Shown here: piece by piece, positions 44,718 through 57,040 of the stretch
Position numbering within the stretch: the stretch's first letter is position 1
Layout of the letters: the number at the start of each line of letters is the position of its first letter
Origin: Larix kaempferi
Taxonomy: Eukaryota; Streptophyta; Pinopsida; Pinales; Pinaceae
Direction of reading: 5' to 3'
Assembly (NCBI GenBank): GCA_027924585.1
Contig: BSBM01000370.1
Coordinates: 29,905,501-29,969,500, forward strand
Length of the DNA stretch: 64,000 nt
Notes under the pieces: generated by a model
The model's database searches: none
What the model was told of the DNA's origin: nothing
Seen by the model: only the letters and a program-made list of their open reading frames with translations
Made by a program: the position numbers and the translations under genes

Positions 44718-46211
44718 TCACTTCTTCCTTGAAGTGTCATCAATCTGAAGAACACCAAGCCTCTCTCTGAAGTACTCGAACTTCACTCTGCCTAGTGGCT
44801 TCGTTAGCACATCTGCAACTTGCTCGTCTGTCGCAATATACAGGAGCTTCACTGCTCCTCTCTGCACCATATCCCTGATATAGTGATATTTTATCTCTAT
44901 GTGCTTCGACCTGTCGTGGAACACCAAGTTCTCAGACAGCTTCACACAACTCTGGTTGTCACAAAATATACTGGTAGCATCCAACGGAAGATCAAATAAC
45001 TCAGATAGTAGCTTCCTTAGCCATACTGCCTCATAACTAGCTGAACAAGCTGCAACATACTCTGCTTCGACTGTACTCAGTGATATGTTGGACTGCTTCC
45101 TGCTAAACTAAGAGATCACACCTGATCCCATACTGAGGCAACACCCTGAAGTGCTCTTCCTATCTGCAGCACTGCCTACCCAGTCTGAATCAACATAAAC
45201 ATGGAGGTTAAACTTTTGATTCGCATCATACTTGAGCCCATAATAAATTGTACCCTTAAGGTACCTCAGAATATGCTTTACATCAACTAGGTGAACACTT
45301 CTGGGATATGTCAGGAACTGGCTCAATGTGTTCACCGCAAAGAAAATATCTGGTCTCGTGTTCGTCAGGTACATCAAGGACCCAATCATCTGACAATACA
45401 CAGTGAGATCAACCGGATAAGATGAAGCATCACACATAAGCTTCAGGTTCAATGCCATAGGTGTGGCCATGGCCTTGCAGTCCATCATCCCGAACCTCTT
45501 CAGGATCTCTACTGCATACTTCCCTTGTCCAAGGAAGATTCCATCTACACTCTACCACATCTCCATGCCTAGAAAATAGTGCATCATCCCCAAGTCCTTC
45601 ATCTCGAACTCGGCATCAAGCTTCCTCTTCGCGTTGGAAATCAATCTATCATCACCTGCTACAAACAGGTCATCCACATACAAGAGTAGTATCACAGGAT
45701 TTCCTTGCTCAACCTTGTAGTAAAGGTTGGAATCTGCTTTACTCTTAGTAAAGCCTAAACTTGATAGAAAGCTGTCTATCCTACCATACCAAGTTCTAGG
45801 AGCTTGCTTCAATCCATACAAGGCTTTCCTCAATATGCACACATATGACTCCTTGTCATGTGTCTCAAAACCAAGTGGCTACTCCACATACACTTCCTCC
45901 TCGACTACACCATTCTAGAAAGCTGTCTTGACATCCATTTGGTGTATCTTCCATTTCATCACTCCAGCCAGAGCAAGTACTGATGTAATGGAAGTGTATC
46001 TGGACATAGGAGCGAAAGTCTCTTCATAATCTATTCCCTCTTTCTGGGAGAAGCCACGAGCTACAAATCTTGCTTTGTATTTTTCTATGCTACCATCTGC
46101 AACATGCTTGATCTTGTAGATCCATTTGGAAGTCACCACAGACTTCCCTTCAGGTCTTGGGACTACATCCCAAACATCATTCTTCATGATCGACTGGTAT
46201 TCCTCGACCAC
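44718..46211 (-). pseudogene. Copia A reverse transcriptase and RNase H
   Basis: The RT begins with VEEYQSIMKNDVWDVVPRP and VTSKWIYKIKHVADG, then ARGFSQKEGIDYEETFAP, DVKTAF near 45,920, LYGLKQAPRTWYGRI and LLLYVDDLFVAGDD with the YVDD catalytic pair intact near 45,680. RNase H follows with LNTRPDI-type connection, YVDSDWVGSAADRKSTSG, then FCDNQSCVKLSENLVFHDRS and ATDEQVADVLTKPL. Stops in the same frame lie at about 45,915, 45,552 and 45,108 (Trp to stop). The protein ends SRKK at 44,718. It makes and finishes the cDNA in copia particles. Confidence 0.88.
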
Positions 46212-46264
46212 GACATACTTCCATTCTTTCTTTTCTACTGCTTCTTCATAACTGGAAGATTATT

Positions 46265-46904
46265 CGTTCATAATGTCACAGAGTAAGGCAACATAACTAG
46301 TATGAGATCTAGTTCTCTTCCTTGCTCTGTGTTCTTCTTCTGGAATGCCATACCTTTCTGCATCTTGAATGAGCTTTCTAGCCCATGCAGGTTTCCTCTT
46401 GTGAGAGTTCTTCTCATGAGTGGATCTACAGGTATTTGTGGATCTTCAACTTCACGATCTGCTTCTGTAATTGCTTCATTCATGGTGGTGTCTTGAAATA
46501 TGGTTTCCTTTGGTTCTTCATGATCTTCAATAGGTGTCTTTCTTAACTTGATGAAGGCCGAGTCTTGATCAAATGTTACATCCCTGCTGACATCAATCTT
46601 CTTGCACCCTGGAAAGTATATTCTGTAAGCCTTCGAGCTTTCACAGTACCCCACAAAGATGCCCTTATTTCCTGAAGGATCTAGCTTTGTCCTCTTTTCC
46701 TTTGGAACATGAGTATATTGGGAAACCAAATATTATGAGATGGTTGACTTTAGGTTTCTTACCAGAGAATACCTCTTCTGGTGTCTTGTTATCCAATATC
46801 TTGTGAGGTGTTCTGTTCTGCATAGATACAGCTGTCCTAGTTGCTTCTGCCCATAGATGCATAGGCAGATCCTGGTCATGCAGCATTGCCCATTCTACTT
46901 CCAT
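46265..46904 (-). pseudogene. Copia A integrase C-terminal region
   Basis: Continuation of integrase after the catalytic Glu: MLHDQDLPMHLWAEATRTAV, NRTPHKILDNKTPEEVF, then in another frame HVPKEKRTKLDPSGNKGIFV (the copia GKGIF-type motif) and DEDSAFIK-like sequence. A frameshift lies between about 46,665 and 46,729, and another before RT at about 46,268. Confidence 0.8.
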
Positions 46905-46910
46905 AATTGT

Positions 46911-48752
46911 TCAATTCTTCCTTTCTGCAACTCCATTCAGTTGTGGATTGTAGGGAGCAGTCAACTCCCTCTTAATCCCCGAATTACTGCATAATTTCTT
47001 GAAATCACCTGAAGTGAATTCTCCACCATTGTCGAATCTGAATGTCTTGATCTTCTTATCAGTTTGATTTTCCATCAAGGATTTGAATTCCTTGAACTTA
47101 TAAAACACTTCATCTTTGTTCTTCAATAAGTAAACCCAAGTTTTTCTAGAGAAATCATCAATGAAAGAGACATAGTATACATACCCACTCAGAGAATTGG
47201 ATGACATCGGACCGCATACATCGGAGTGGATAATTTCCAAAATTCTTTTAGCTTTGCTTTCATTTCTTGGAAATGCCTTCTTAATGTTCTTTCCTTTTGA
47301 ACATCCTTTGCAAACACCTTCATGTTTTGTCTTGATTTTAGGAAGGCCCTCTACAACTTTGCTTGCAATTGGTAGTGCTCTATAGTGCACATGTGCAAGC
47401 CTTCTATGCCAAAGTTCACTTGGCTCCATGGATTCATGTACCATGGCATGTTCAGGTTGTTCCTTCAATTTGTACAATCCTCCCTCTTGCTCTCCAATCA
47501 CTACTGCATCATCTATGGTCTTACCCTTTGGCCACATGAGTACTTGGCCATCCACAAATGCAACCCTCATGCCTTTCGCATCCAATGTAGATACGGAGAG
47601 TAGATTCTTCTTGAGCCCAGGTACATATAGAACCTCTTTCATCTTCAAAGAATTTCCAGAGTCTAGGTTGTAAGAAGCTTCACCACTACCTTTGATAGGA
47701 TATTGGTAGTCATCCCCAAGTTTCACCTTATGGGGTGACTCATGTTCAGATAGGTTTACAAAAGATTCTTTAAACCCAGTCATGTGTTTGGAATCCCCAC
47801 TGTCAATAAGCCAATCATTACAACCATGAGAGATAGTACCTGTGAGAGCAGAGATTAGAACATATTCATCTTCGCTTGATGAGTCATCACTTTCTGATCT
47901 AGCCTTCTTCTTGGGAGGTTCATCATCCTCAGCAACATGAGCATGATATCTCCTTTTGTTATTCTTCTTCTTCTTGTTGAAGTTGTTGTTGTTGTTTCCC
48001 CTTTTGTTCTTGGGACAATATGCAGCAAAGTGTCCCTTCTCATTACATGTAAAGTATCTTAGATCCTTCTTATTCTTTTGATGGTTGTGAGAGGATCTCT
48101 TGTAATGAGAGTGCTCCTTCTTGGGATTGCTTCTTTTGGTGTGAGTTGTGAGAGCTTGATCTTCACTTCCCATCTTTTCTTCTCGGGCTACAATCCTGGC
48201 CTCTTCTTGTGAACATTCCTCCCATAGTCTACTGAAGGAGATCAACTTCCTTCTTGCACAAATTTCTCGAATAAAGCAATCCCATGACCTAGGTAGGCCA
48301 TTCAGAGTGGTCATGGCAATTTCACCATTCTCCACCACTTCATCCACAGCTTCAAGTTGTTCCTTGATCTGAGAGACCTTGGAGAAATAGGATTGAATGG
48401 TCTCTCCATTCTGAAGCTTTACCCCTTTCAATTGATTCCACAGAGTCATCTTCCGATTTATGTTCTTCCCTTCAAATAGCTTGGTTAGGGAATCAAACAT
48501 CTCCTTGGGTGTCTTTAGAGATGACACATGTGGTATGAGATGGTCTTTGATAGAATCAGTAATGATCCTCTTTGCCTTGACCAAGTTCTTCTTATGCAAG
48601 GCCTTAGCCTCTTCTTCCTTTGGGACAGGGACCTCAAAAATTATGTAAGTATCCAATTCATTTTCTTCCAGGATTAACCCAATCCTATACTTCCATGCTC
48701 GAAAGTTATCAACCCTTTCAAGCTTATCCTCAAGCTTGGTGTGGTGAGACAT
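46911..48752 (-). pseudogene. Copia A gag, protease and integrase core
   Basis: The ATG at 48,752 (MSHHTKLEDKLERVDN) is chosen because copy B starts at the same residues; the open frame extends 16 codons further upstream. Gag shows AWKYRIGLILEEN, FDSLTKLFEGKNINRKMTLW and SYFSKVSQIKEQLE. The zinc knuckle reads YFTCNEKGHFAAYC, with the first Cys changed to Tyr. The protease site reads WLIDSGDSKHMTG, with the usual DSGA altered to DSGD. The pre-integrase block is ELWHRRLAHVHYRALP, then the integrase core with HSDVCGP (Asp), FRFDNGGEFTS (Asp) and NGVAERKN (Glu). A TGA at 46,911 cuts the integrase just after the catalytic Glu. Confidence 0.9.
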
Positions 48753-49311
48753 CTTAAAGAGTACTTCAAATGGAAATAGAAAAGATTTAGGTCTTACCAC
48801 TTGATTTGCAAAAATCTGTATCTAGTGCTGGATTAGGGTTTGTTAGAGAAACCCTAAAAATTCAAAATGTGAATTTCAACTTTTTGAAAGGATAGAAAGA
48901 TGCGCCTTGATGGGTTGATCAGCTTGGTATACTCATAAATTGAAAACTGCAAAGATTCACCCTTCAGAAATGCTTTTCAATCTCCCATATTCACTAGGGA
49001 GGACCCTGAATTAGGGTTTGAGTTTTTCAGATCTTCACCCAACCAAAAATCTCAATCCAAAGCTCTAAAATTCGATTTTCCAAGGAGCTTCCAGCTATGT
49101 CCTTGGATTTTAGAAATTCCTATTTTTGTGGAAACCCTAATTTTTAGGGCCAAAAATGAAAGTGCTCAGAATTGAATTCTGATTGGACAAAAAGATTCTC
49201 CTTGATGAGTAGAGTTAATCTATCTTTCTAATTTTCCAAAATATGTGGAGAGAAACCAATAAACAAGAAACCCTAGTTTCTGCCACTGCACAATGTCTTC
49301 TTCTCAGGTTA
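48753..49311 (-). other. Copia A untranslated leader
   Basis: Sequence between primer site and gag start, with no coding signal. It aligns with 56,500-57,040 of copy B. Confidence 0.7.
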
Positions 49312-49323
49312 GCTCTGATACCA
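49312..49323 (-). other. Primer-binding site of copia copy A
   Basis: The minus strand reads TGGTATCAGAGC directly after the 5' LTR, the canonical initiator-Met tRNA primer site of plant copia elements. Confidence 0.92.
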
Positions 49324-49885
49324 TGTTAATTTTTGAGCATTAATTCAACATACTCTAGGATCTTTACTAAGAGAATAACATGTACAACATATCAAGTATA
49401 ACAATGCATATCAATCACACCAAGCAATCACATGAGACAATAGACACACATAGTTTCACTTGGGAAAACCATAAAGGTGAAAAACCCCATAACTTCCTCG
49501 AAGATAGAAAGAGAAATGATACAACCCAAGTACAAGGGATAGTCTTCTACTAGCAGCTACTCCTCCTCCTCAACTAGTGTGCCACTTTCCGAGTGATGTA
49601 GGAGTGAATAATGAGATATCAAATAGAGATCACCCGCTCTCTATTTATACTTGTCCCGAATTTCCTATTACACTAGCAGGGCCGACTTCTCTAGGAGAGT
49701 CTAATAACCCATGGTTACATTAATCAGGGCCGACCCCACACTTGGTGGTCTAATAACCCATCACAGCAAGTTGCGACACTTGTCAATACAAACGATGACA
49801 CTTCCGTATAGAGGAATAATAACATCTCTATAGGAGTACAATATACATAGGTGAAATACATTCCGAAGTTACATATACATCAACA
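49324..49885 (-). repeat. 5' LTR of copia copy A
   Basis: 562 bp with TGTTGATG...ATTAACA ends and TATAAATAG at 49,641-49,649 on the minus strand. It pairs with 42,868-43,391. Confidence 0.93.
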
Positions 49886-52800
49886 AGCCAAAGGATAACA
49901 AGATTTTGCTCATGTACTACCAGCTTATCTTGTCAAATGCCTTGGAGGGATCCAGTTTGAGCAACATTCCTTGCATTCTGGAGGATCTGAGAGAATGAAT
50001 GACCTCATGTGCAAAAATAACACTATCCATAATTTGACGTCCCTCCACATAACTAGTCTGCTCAGGAGGAATGATGTGTGGTAGGAGCTTCTTGAGTATG
50101 TTGGTGATCACCTTTGTTATGAGTTTGTAAATGACATTGCATAGTGAAATTGATTGAAAATTTTTGGGGTTTGTTGGATTTTCCTCCTTTGGTATTAAAG
50201 TTTGGAACGCTGTATTGAAGGATGAAAGGACTATCCCTGAGGCTCTTGAGTCTTCAATAATTTTCCAGACTTCATCACGAATGATATCCCAACAGTGATG
50301 GAAGAAATCTGAGGTGAAGCCATCTAGACCCAATGTTTTTCTCACTTTCATGTCTTGAATATCTTGATCGACATCCTCTTATGTAATCAGTCTCATCATA
50401 GCTTCATTTTGATCCTCCGTGACTAGAGAGGGGATGTTCTGTATAATTTTATCAATCACCTTTATGCGATCTTTGGCTCCGATAGAAGATCATGATAATA
50501 GGAGGTGAGTTTTTGGTCAATTTACTCATGCTCGGTGATGATATTCCCTTACCCATCTTCCAAATGGTTGATGTGATTTATGTGCCTTTGTTGGATCATT
50601 GACTTGTGGAAGAATTTAGTGTTCTTATCTCCTTCCTTTAGCCACTTAATTATATATTTTTTGCCTCCAAATGACTTCTTTTTGAGCATATATTTCCTCT
50701 ACTTGTTGCTTCACTTGTCTTTCCTCCTCTTGAAGCTAAGTGGTATGACCTTGATAGATACAGGCCATTTGGATTTCCTGGAGGCGATGTTCTAGAGATT
50801 TTTGAGATTGGAATATATTTCCAAAGGTGTTTTTGTTCCACTCTTTTAGCTTCATCTTGATGGCTTTCAATTTTTGTTGGAATCTATAAATAAGGGATCC
50901 ACAGGGAATGGTTATCTCCTCTCACCATTGCCTCATTCTATCATTGAAATCCAAGTGAGTAAGAAAACAAATTTCAAAGTGGAAGGGGTGTCACTGTGGA
51001 GTGCTAGCGATGTCGATCCAGAGCTGAATAGGCCAATGATCTAAGTTGATAATGGGGAGAATGTCGGAATCCATAGAGAGACCTTCCATCATGAGAGTTT
51101 CAGTAACAAAGAACCGATCAAGACAACATACAATTTTTTGAGGACTGGATCTGTGATTGGTCTAGGTGAATCCACCATCAGTAGGTTCAAGATCGATAAG
51201 ATGCATTTAATCGATTAAATCCTGAAAGATACACTATCATTGTCCAGTCTTTGTATACCTCCTCATTTCTCATCCGGAGAGAGTATGATGACGTTAAAAT
51301 CTCCCCAACTATCCAACATTGATTCTGAACCAACTGACCAATGTTTTCAATGCTTTCAAGGAAAGCATGTTTTTCCTGTTGAGTAGAGGGTCCATAAACA
51401 TTGTATAGGAAAATTTCCGTATTTGATCCAATTGCCCTGATCTTGGCAATAAGATACCATTTAGTTGAGATGGAATTTTACATGAGAAGAGAGGAGGGAT
51501 TCCATAAGATGACAATGTCACCCACAGTGCCCCTCGCATCAATACTGACATGAAAACCTATCCTCCAATAGCGAGGGAGTATGGATTTTGCTTCTTTCCC
51601 ATTACATTTGGTTTCCCAGAGGAGAATAATGTCTAGATTTTCTACCATTATCCTTTTTTGAAGAAGCCTTTGCTTGCCCCTTCCATTTAAACCTCTTATA
51701 TTCCAGGGGATTATCTTCATCATTAAGACTGATATGGGAGAGGGTGATAACTATTTTTTATCAAGTTCATCTATCTAGAATTCACCATATAGCTTCCTAC
51801 TTCTTGGATCAACTGTTGCCTTCGTTTTCTTCCTGCTTTCTTCTTCTCCTTTTCCCCCTTTCTTCCATCCTTTTGTTGCTCTTTGAGAATGCCCAGTGAT
51901 TTGGTGGATCTTGTTGTGGCTCCTATTGTCGAGTTTATGCAAACTTTGCATACATTTCTAAGCTAATCAATTGGAAGCGAATGGAGGTTTTTCTTCCTGA
52001 GGGTATCTGCCAAAAAGCTCTTTTTCATCTAGTTCCACTTCCATTTCTTTCCCTTATTCAATATTTTGAGCTGGTGTCTTTAGACTGGAATTGATAGATG
52101 CTGTGTTAACTATTGATTTCCCCTTGTTAGATTATGTGTTCACAGGAGGCGGATTTGGGTCTGTATGAGCCTCCATTTCCTGGTCATCCCGAGCAAAGAT
52201 CCCAAAAGGGTTGCTTGTGGATGAAACACTTTGATTTTGAGGAAGTTGGTTTTTGTGATTTTCTCTGGGAAGCCCTTGAATCTGGATGAAACCCTCTTAT
52301 TCCTTTTCCATAGATGGAGGGGTTTGATTTATTTTCGCATTGAGTGGACAATCTTTGAAAATATGACTATGCATGTGGCATTTCCTGCATTAGAAGGGTA
52401 TGTGCTCATGGTCAATTGTTTGCTCCCATTCCTCATCTTGATATTCGAAACATATGGATCCCAAGAGGGGCTTATACAATTTCATGTAAAAAAAAATCAT
52501 GGCATAAGAGGTATATTTTCTTCTTTTTGTAGCTTTGACATATTTGACATATTGACTTATGGTGTTTCCAATACCCTCCAGAAAAATTTCCAACCAAAAA
52601 TCCTACGAGAGGGAATATAAGTTGATCCAGAAAGGGGCATGAGATAAATCCTCCTTGTCTGGGATAATTCGCTCCATCCATGCCTTCAAAAAGAGCCTCA
52701 CAGAGTTGAAAAATTAAGGTTCATTATCAAAGACATGATTTTTTCCCTCTAGGATGTGGAAAATAGCCGTAAAGAAGCCCTTAGAGCCGAATTGGAGCTC

Positions 52801-53300
52801 AAAATGGCCTTTAGGATTCCGCCATGTTTGGATCCATTTAACTAGTCTCTATCCTGGGGCCAAAACCCTAGGAAGTTTCCTTTGAGGGCGTGCTATTTCA
52901 TGAATTGGGTATTTGTGCTAACCTATTTGATTGAATAACATACCCTGGGTGCCACCGTGGCTTAAGGGATGCATTTTCCTGTCTCCCACGCCCGAACCTC
53001 CTTTGGTTGAGATGAGGCTACCTCTGGCTCTATAGCCTTGATGTTTTCCTACATCTTTTGTTGTTCCTGAATTTCAACAAGTAGATTTGGCGGGGTTTCG
53101 AAGGAGGGTCACGAAAAACTTTCACCTCCTATTGTAGCATCATAGACCACATCCCTAAAAGGTGGGAGGTTGACCCTCCCAACTTGTTGATCAATGAGGG
53201 AAGCCAGAGAGTCAACCGCATAGGCCTCATGAGATCGAATTGAGCAGAGATCGAAGCTTGAGAAAAAAAACCTTAGTCGTCAGAGAGCTGCGAAGTCCAA
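49886..53300 (-). pseudogene. LINE 2, piece 1: ORF1, endonuclease, RT fingers
   Basis: The 5' part of an L1-type LINE. ORF1 lies at about 53,270-52,340. It has a DUF4283-like region (FLVGNFSGGYWKH and an overlapping frame FLEGIGNTISQYVK near 52,560) and a zinc knuckle CRKCHMHSHIFKDC near 52,350. ORF2 starts near 51,723 with the endonuclease: IIPWNIRGLNGRGKQRLL, LLWETKCNGKEA (catalytic Glu), and WIVG-DFN-type block near 51,325. RT fingers follow at 50,351-49,917 (TLGLDGFTSDFFHHCW, LIPKEENPTNPKNFQ, EQTSYVEGRQIMDS), ending with KLDPSKAFDKISW, which holds a catalytic Asp. Copia A interrupts it at 49,885. Many stops are present. Confidence 0.82.
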
Positions 53301-53708
53301 GATATTGCAAAGTTCCAACCAGTGTGGTATTTTTATGAACAATATTTAAAGGGAAATTGAAATTGCCATTACATAAAGATAACTATATTTATTTTAATAT
53401 GAGACATGGAAATATTAAAAAAAAGGCATAATTTTTTTTTATAATTAAAAAGTCAAGATTAAGATGGAATTATGGTGATTTATTTAAATATTATTATGTT
53501 CGATGTTTTCTAAATTTTGTTTCTTTTTATTATTAAAATTGATTTTTTATTTTTCAATTTTACCTTATGGAAATCAACTTAACTTTAATTTTTATGTCAT
53601 GGAACTTAACTTTTCTTTTATTATAATTTTCATTTTTAGGTTAAGAGTCTTAATTTTTCTTTCATTTTATTTTATTAACATTACATTGAGTTACACATCT
53701 CATACATA
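53300..53708. other. AT-rich spacer upstream of LINE 2
   Basis: T- and A-rich sequence. The only longer frame (53,503-53,712 plus) is low-complexity Phe/Leu/Ile from poly-T codons and is not supported as a gene. Confidence 0.5.
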
Positions 53709-53887
53709 CTAGATCGTAAAGTGAACCTTACTTCTTTGAGTGCAATAACTAGCAGTGTAGATCCATGTTACTTTTGCTTTATCAAGTGGACGTGAGGCAC
53801 TAGATCGTAAAGTGAACCTTACTTCTTTGAGTGCAATAGCTAGCAGTGTAGATCCATGTTAGTTTTGCTTTATCAAGTGGACGAGAG
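53709..53887. repeat. 91-bp tandem duplication
   Basis: The unit starting CTAGATCGTAAAGTGAACC at 53,709 repeats at 53,800. The two copies differ at very few positions (AATAACTAGC versus AATAGCTAGC, GTTACTTT versus GTTAGTTT). Confidence 0.9.
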
Positions 53888-53985
53888 GGATAAAATTTGT
53901 GGAGGTGAAAACCTTTTTGAATGAGCAAAGATTGAGGAAGGTGTCAATCTTGAGTGATTTTATCCCTCTAAGCGCTTATAGAGTT
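53886..53985. repeat. Hairpin-family relic
   Basis: GAGGGATAAAATTTG near 53,886 pairs with GATTTTATCCCTC near 53,957. The neighbouring GAGGTGAAAACC and CTTATAGAGTTG blocks match the order in the hairpin at 1,399. The inner arms no longer pair well. Confidence 0.5.
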
Positions 53986-54029
53986 GAAGTTTCGAAGTTA
54001 AGATATATTTACATTAGTTTACCTACAAT

Positions 54030-54033
<4 letters not shown>

Positions 54034-54074
<41 letters not shown>

Positions 54075-54114
54075 TATATATATATAAGAGTATTTTACTT
54101 GGGGTTAGTTTACC

Positions 54115-54163
<49 letters not shown>

Positions 54164-54166
54164 AGA
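54034..54166. repeat. (TG)n, (TC)n and (TA)n microsatellites
   Basis: A (TG)n run of about 20 units at about 54,034-54,073 is followed by (TA)n. Then a (TC)n run of about 15 units at 54,119-54,150 is followed again by (TA)n. The phrases GTTTACCTACAATCTCT before each run and ATAAGAGTATTTTACTTGGG after each run are shared, so the block is a tandem duplication whose two microsatellites have diverged. Another (TA)n lies at about 54,496-54,518. Confidence 0.9.
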
Positions 54167-55915
54167 GTATTTTACTTGGGGGTCAAGACAAGTTTGAAAC
54201 TTAGCTTGTTTTTTTTATCAAGGCCCCAACATTTTTTTTAATTATTAAATTTTTTGAATGCCATGTGTCAATTCCACATTGAGAATGGAATTACACATCT
54301 CCTTCATACGAGGTAGTAAAAAGTGCTTCTCAACACAATCACGAGAGATCTTATCTTTATAAGAGAATATGATGGTAATCAAATGCTTATCTTGTTATGG
54401 GTATGTTTATAATTCATATATCCTTCCCTAGCAAGAATTAGTATCCAACAAAAAGGTTGTAAAATTGCTAGTCCCTCTTTTTATTGAAACGAAGTATATA
54501 TATATATATATATATATTGCAAGGCTTCATATGCATATTTTTATTTTTGTCATAGAACACACATAGAGGATAGGAGGAAAACAAAAGGAAGGGGAAACCC
54601 TAGGGATAGGCTCAGGGTTCTTGAACCAAGAGCATTCAAAGGAATGGAAAGAAGAGGTCGCAAAGGAGGACAAGAGCTCAATCCAGGGTGACACAAACCG
54701 CAAGTTGAGGTATTGGGAGGCAAATAAAGTAGGATGTCTGGGACTAGATAGATAGTCGATTGAGCAAGTAATGATGGTTCCCAATAAAACAGTATAGACC
54801 CATCTAACTCTGGTTCTACAAAGCACTGAGAAGGATCAAATCTGTAAAGCTTTCACCACTAAACTACAACACACATCCCTCTCACCACTATGCTACACTT
54901 ATGCATGCTTTTTTGTTTTTGTTTTTTATTTAATTTTATTTTATTTTTTATGACAGATAGGGACACTTCCCTCTCACCACTATGCTACAACACACTGATG
55001 CACGCATTCTTAATTAATTTATTAATTTATTTTTTATTTTATGGGACAAACAAACACTTACCCCACTTGGGATGATGCATGAATTCTTATTTTTTTATTT
55101 ATTTTTATTGTTTATTTTTATGGGATAGGCAGACAAATCCCCCCCACCTGGGATGCAGAAATGTGTCTTCTCGGCACAATGATGACCCAAATTTTAACCT
55201 TGCTACTAGAATTGGAAGATTCCCCTATATAAGTGACATCCCAAGCTTATCAAAATCAGTTAAGAGGTCAAAGTGAAATGAGGAAAAGCTAGAAGAGTTA
55301 GACATGGAAGGAATTCTCACATCATCATTACCATATGATCTCTTAGAAATTCTCATAGAGGGAGTTGAAATAGGATCACTTTCTACACTTAGCAATGACA
55401 TAGTAGGCAAGAACCCAAAGGATGGGAAGGAATGACCTTAAGCTAACACGTCGAGGGTAGAAGAAAGGAAGAAACAACACATAGTAGTTAAAAGTGAACA
55501 TAAGAAAAAAGGAAATATGCAACTAGATTTAGAACATGAGTTAATTGTAGAAGCAATACTCAAATACTAAAAAATAGACTTCATTAGGAAGTTAAATGGA
55601 AAAGAACTAGCAGAGCAAAAACACTTAGAGGATGGGTATCAACTACCCAGAGTACAATGCTAGGTTAATCCCCAAAGATCCACCTCAACTTTAGAGGCTT
55701 CATTATCTTCCTAGTCAAAACCAAGACCAATAAGGATAAAATAAGAGCACAGGGGCCTTATTTTAACTAAGCAATGTGTGAGGAACCTCCCGCAATTAAA
55801 TGATGAAAATGCACGATATATCAGAAATAGAAGAACACATAAGGGATTTATTGATCGCAGCCCACTTTGAGGGGGAAACCTCCTTTGAGCAAACTCAATA
55901 CAAATAATTAGTGGA
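54167..55915. other. Spacer with fragments, no supported gene
   Basis: Near 54,795-54,855 is a single arm of the hairpin family (TATAGACCCATCTAACTCTG, GAAGGATCAAATC). Between 54,870 and 55,180 degenerate direct repeats occur (CCCTCTCACCACTATGCTAC twice, GGGACAAACAAACACTTACC-like three times). From 55,180 to 55,440 the plus strand reads like a decayed charged frame (ATRIGRFPYISDIPSLSKSV) that I cannot assign. Confidence 0.45.
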
Positions 55916-56487
55916 TGTTGATGTATATGTAACTTCAGAATGTATTTCACTTATGTATATTGTACTCCTATAGAGATGTTATTATTTCTCTATACAGAAG
56001 TGTCGTCATTTGTATTGACAAGTGTTGCAAGTATCGTAACTTGCTGTGATGGGTTATTCGACCACCAAGTGTGGGGTTGGCCTGGATTAATGTAACCATG
56101 GGTTATTAGACTCTTCTAGAGAAGTCGGCCCTGCCAATGTATTAGGCAAGTCGGGACAAGTATAAATAGAGAGCGGTAGATCTCTATTTGTTCATCTCAT
56201 TATTCACTTCTACATCACTCGAAAAGTGGCACACTAGTTGAGGAGGAGGAGTAGCTGCTAGGAGAATACTATCTCTTGTACTTTGGTTGTATCATTGCTC
56301 TTTCTATCTCTGAGGAAGTTGTGGGGTTTTTCACCTTTATGGTTTTCCCCAGTGAAACTATGTGTGTCTATTGTCTCATGTGATTGCTTGGTGTGATTGA
56401 TATGCATTGTTATACTTGATATGCTGTACATGTTATTCTCTCAGTAAAGATCCTAGAGTATATTGAATTAATGCTAAAAAATTAACA
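55916..56487 (+). repeat. 5' LTR of copia copy B
   Basis: 572 bp, TGTTGATGTATATG to AAAAATTAACA, with TATAAATAG at 56,161-56,169. It aligns with the LTRs of copy A. Confidence 0.93.
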
Positions 56488-56499
56488 TGGTATCAGAGC
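56488..56499 (+). other. Primer-binding site of copia copy B
   Basis: TGGTATCAGAGC directly after the LTR, the initiator-Met tRNA type. Confidence 0.92.
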
Positions 56500-57040
56500 T
56501 AACCTGATAAGAAGACATTGTGGAGTGGCGGAAACTAGGGTTTCTTGTTTATTGGGTTTCTCTCCACATATTTTGGAAAAGAAGCAAGGTAGATTGACTC
56601 TACTCATCAAGGAGAATCTTTCCGTCCAATCAGAATTCAATTCTGAGCACTTTCATTTTTTGCCCTAAAAATTAGGGTTTCCACAAAAATAGGAATTTCT
56701 GAAATTTGAGGACATAGCTGGAATCTCCTTGGAAAACTCGAAGTTTAGAGCTTTGGATCGAGATTTTTGGTTGGGTGAAGCTCCGGGAAACTCAAACCCT
56801 AATTCAGGGTCCTCCAGGTGAATCCGAGAGATTGAAAAGCATTTTTGAAGGGTGAAACTTTGCAGTTTTCAAATTCTGAGTATACCAGGCTGATCAGCTC
56901 ATCAAGGCGCATCTTTCTATCCTTTCAGAATGTCGAAATTCACATTTTTAATTCTTAGGGTTTCTCTAACAAACCCTAATCTAGCACCAGATCCAGATTT
57001 ATGCAAATCAAGTGGTAAGACCTAAATATTTTATATTTCC
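56500..57040 (+). other. Copia B untranslated leader
   Basis: No coding signal. It aligns with the leader of copy A. Confidence 0.7.

Larger units (their letters stand above)
42868..49885 (-). mobile_element. Complete Ty1/copia element, copy A, 7.0 kb
   Basis: 5' LTR 49,885-49,324, primer site 49,323-49,312, gag-pol 48,752-44,718, repeat-rich 3' region, polypurine tract, 3' LTR 43,391-42,868. Perfect target duplication AGCCA at 42,863-42,867 and 49,886-49,890. The order protease-integrase-RT-RNase H is copia type. Stops and frameshifts make it non-autonomous. Copy B at 55,916 is the same family in inverted orientation. Confidence 0.95.

Noticed and set aside
47197-47673. Plus-strand frames inside copia A
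   Set aside because: Shadows of the minus-strand gag-protease-integrase frame; no independent motif.
54038-54087. Open frames with runs of Val-Cys or Ser-Leu
   Set aside because: They are translations of (TG)n and (TC)n microsatellites.
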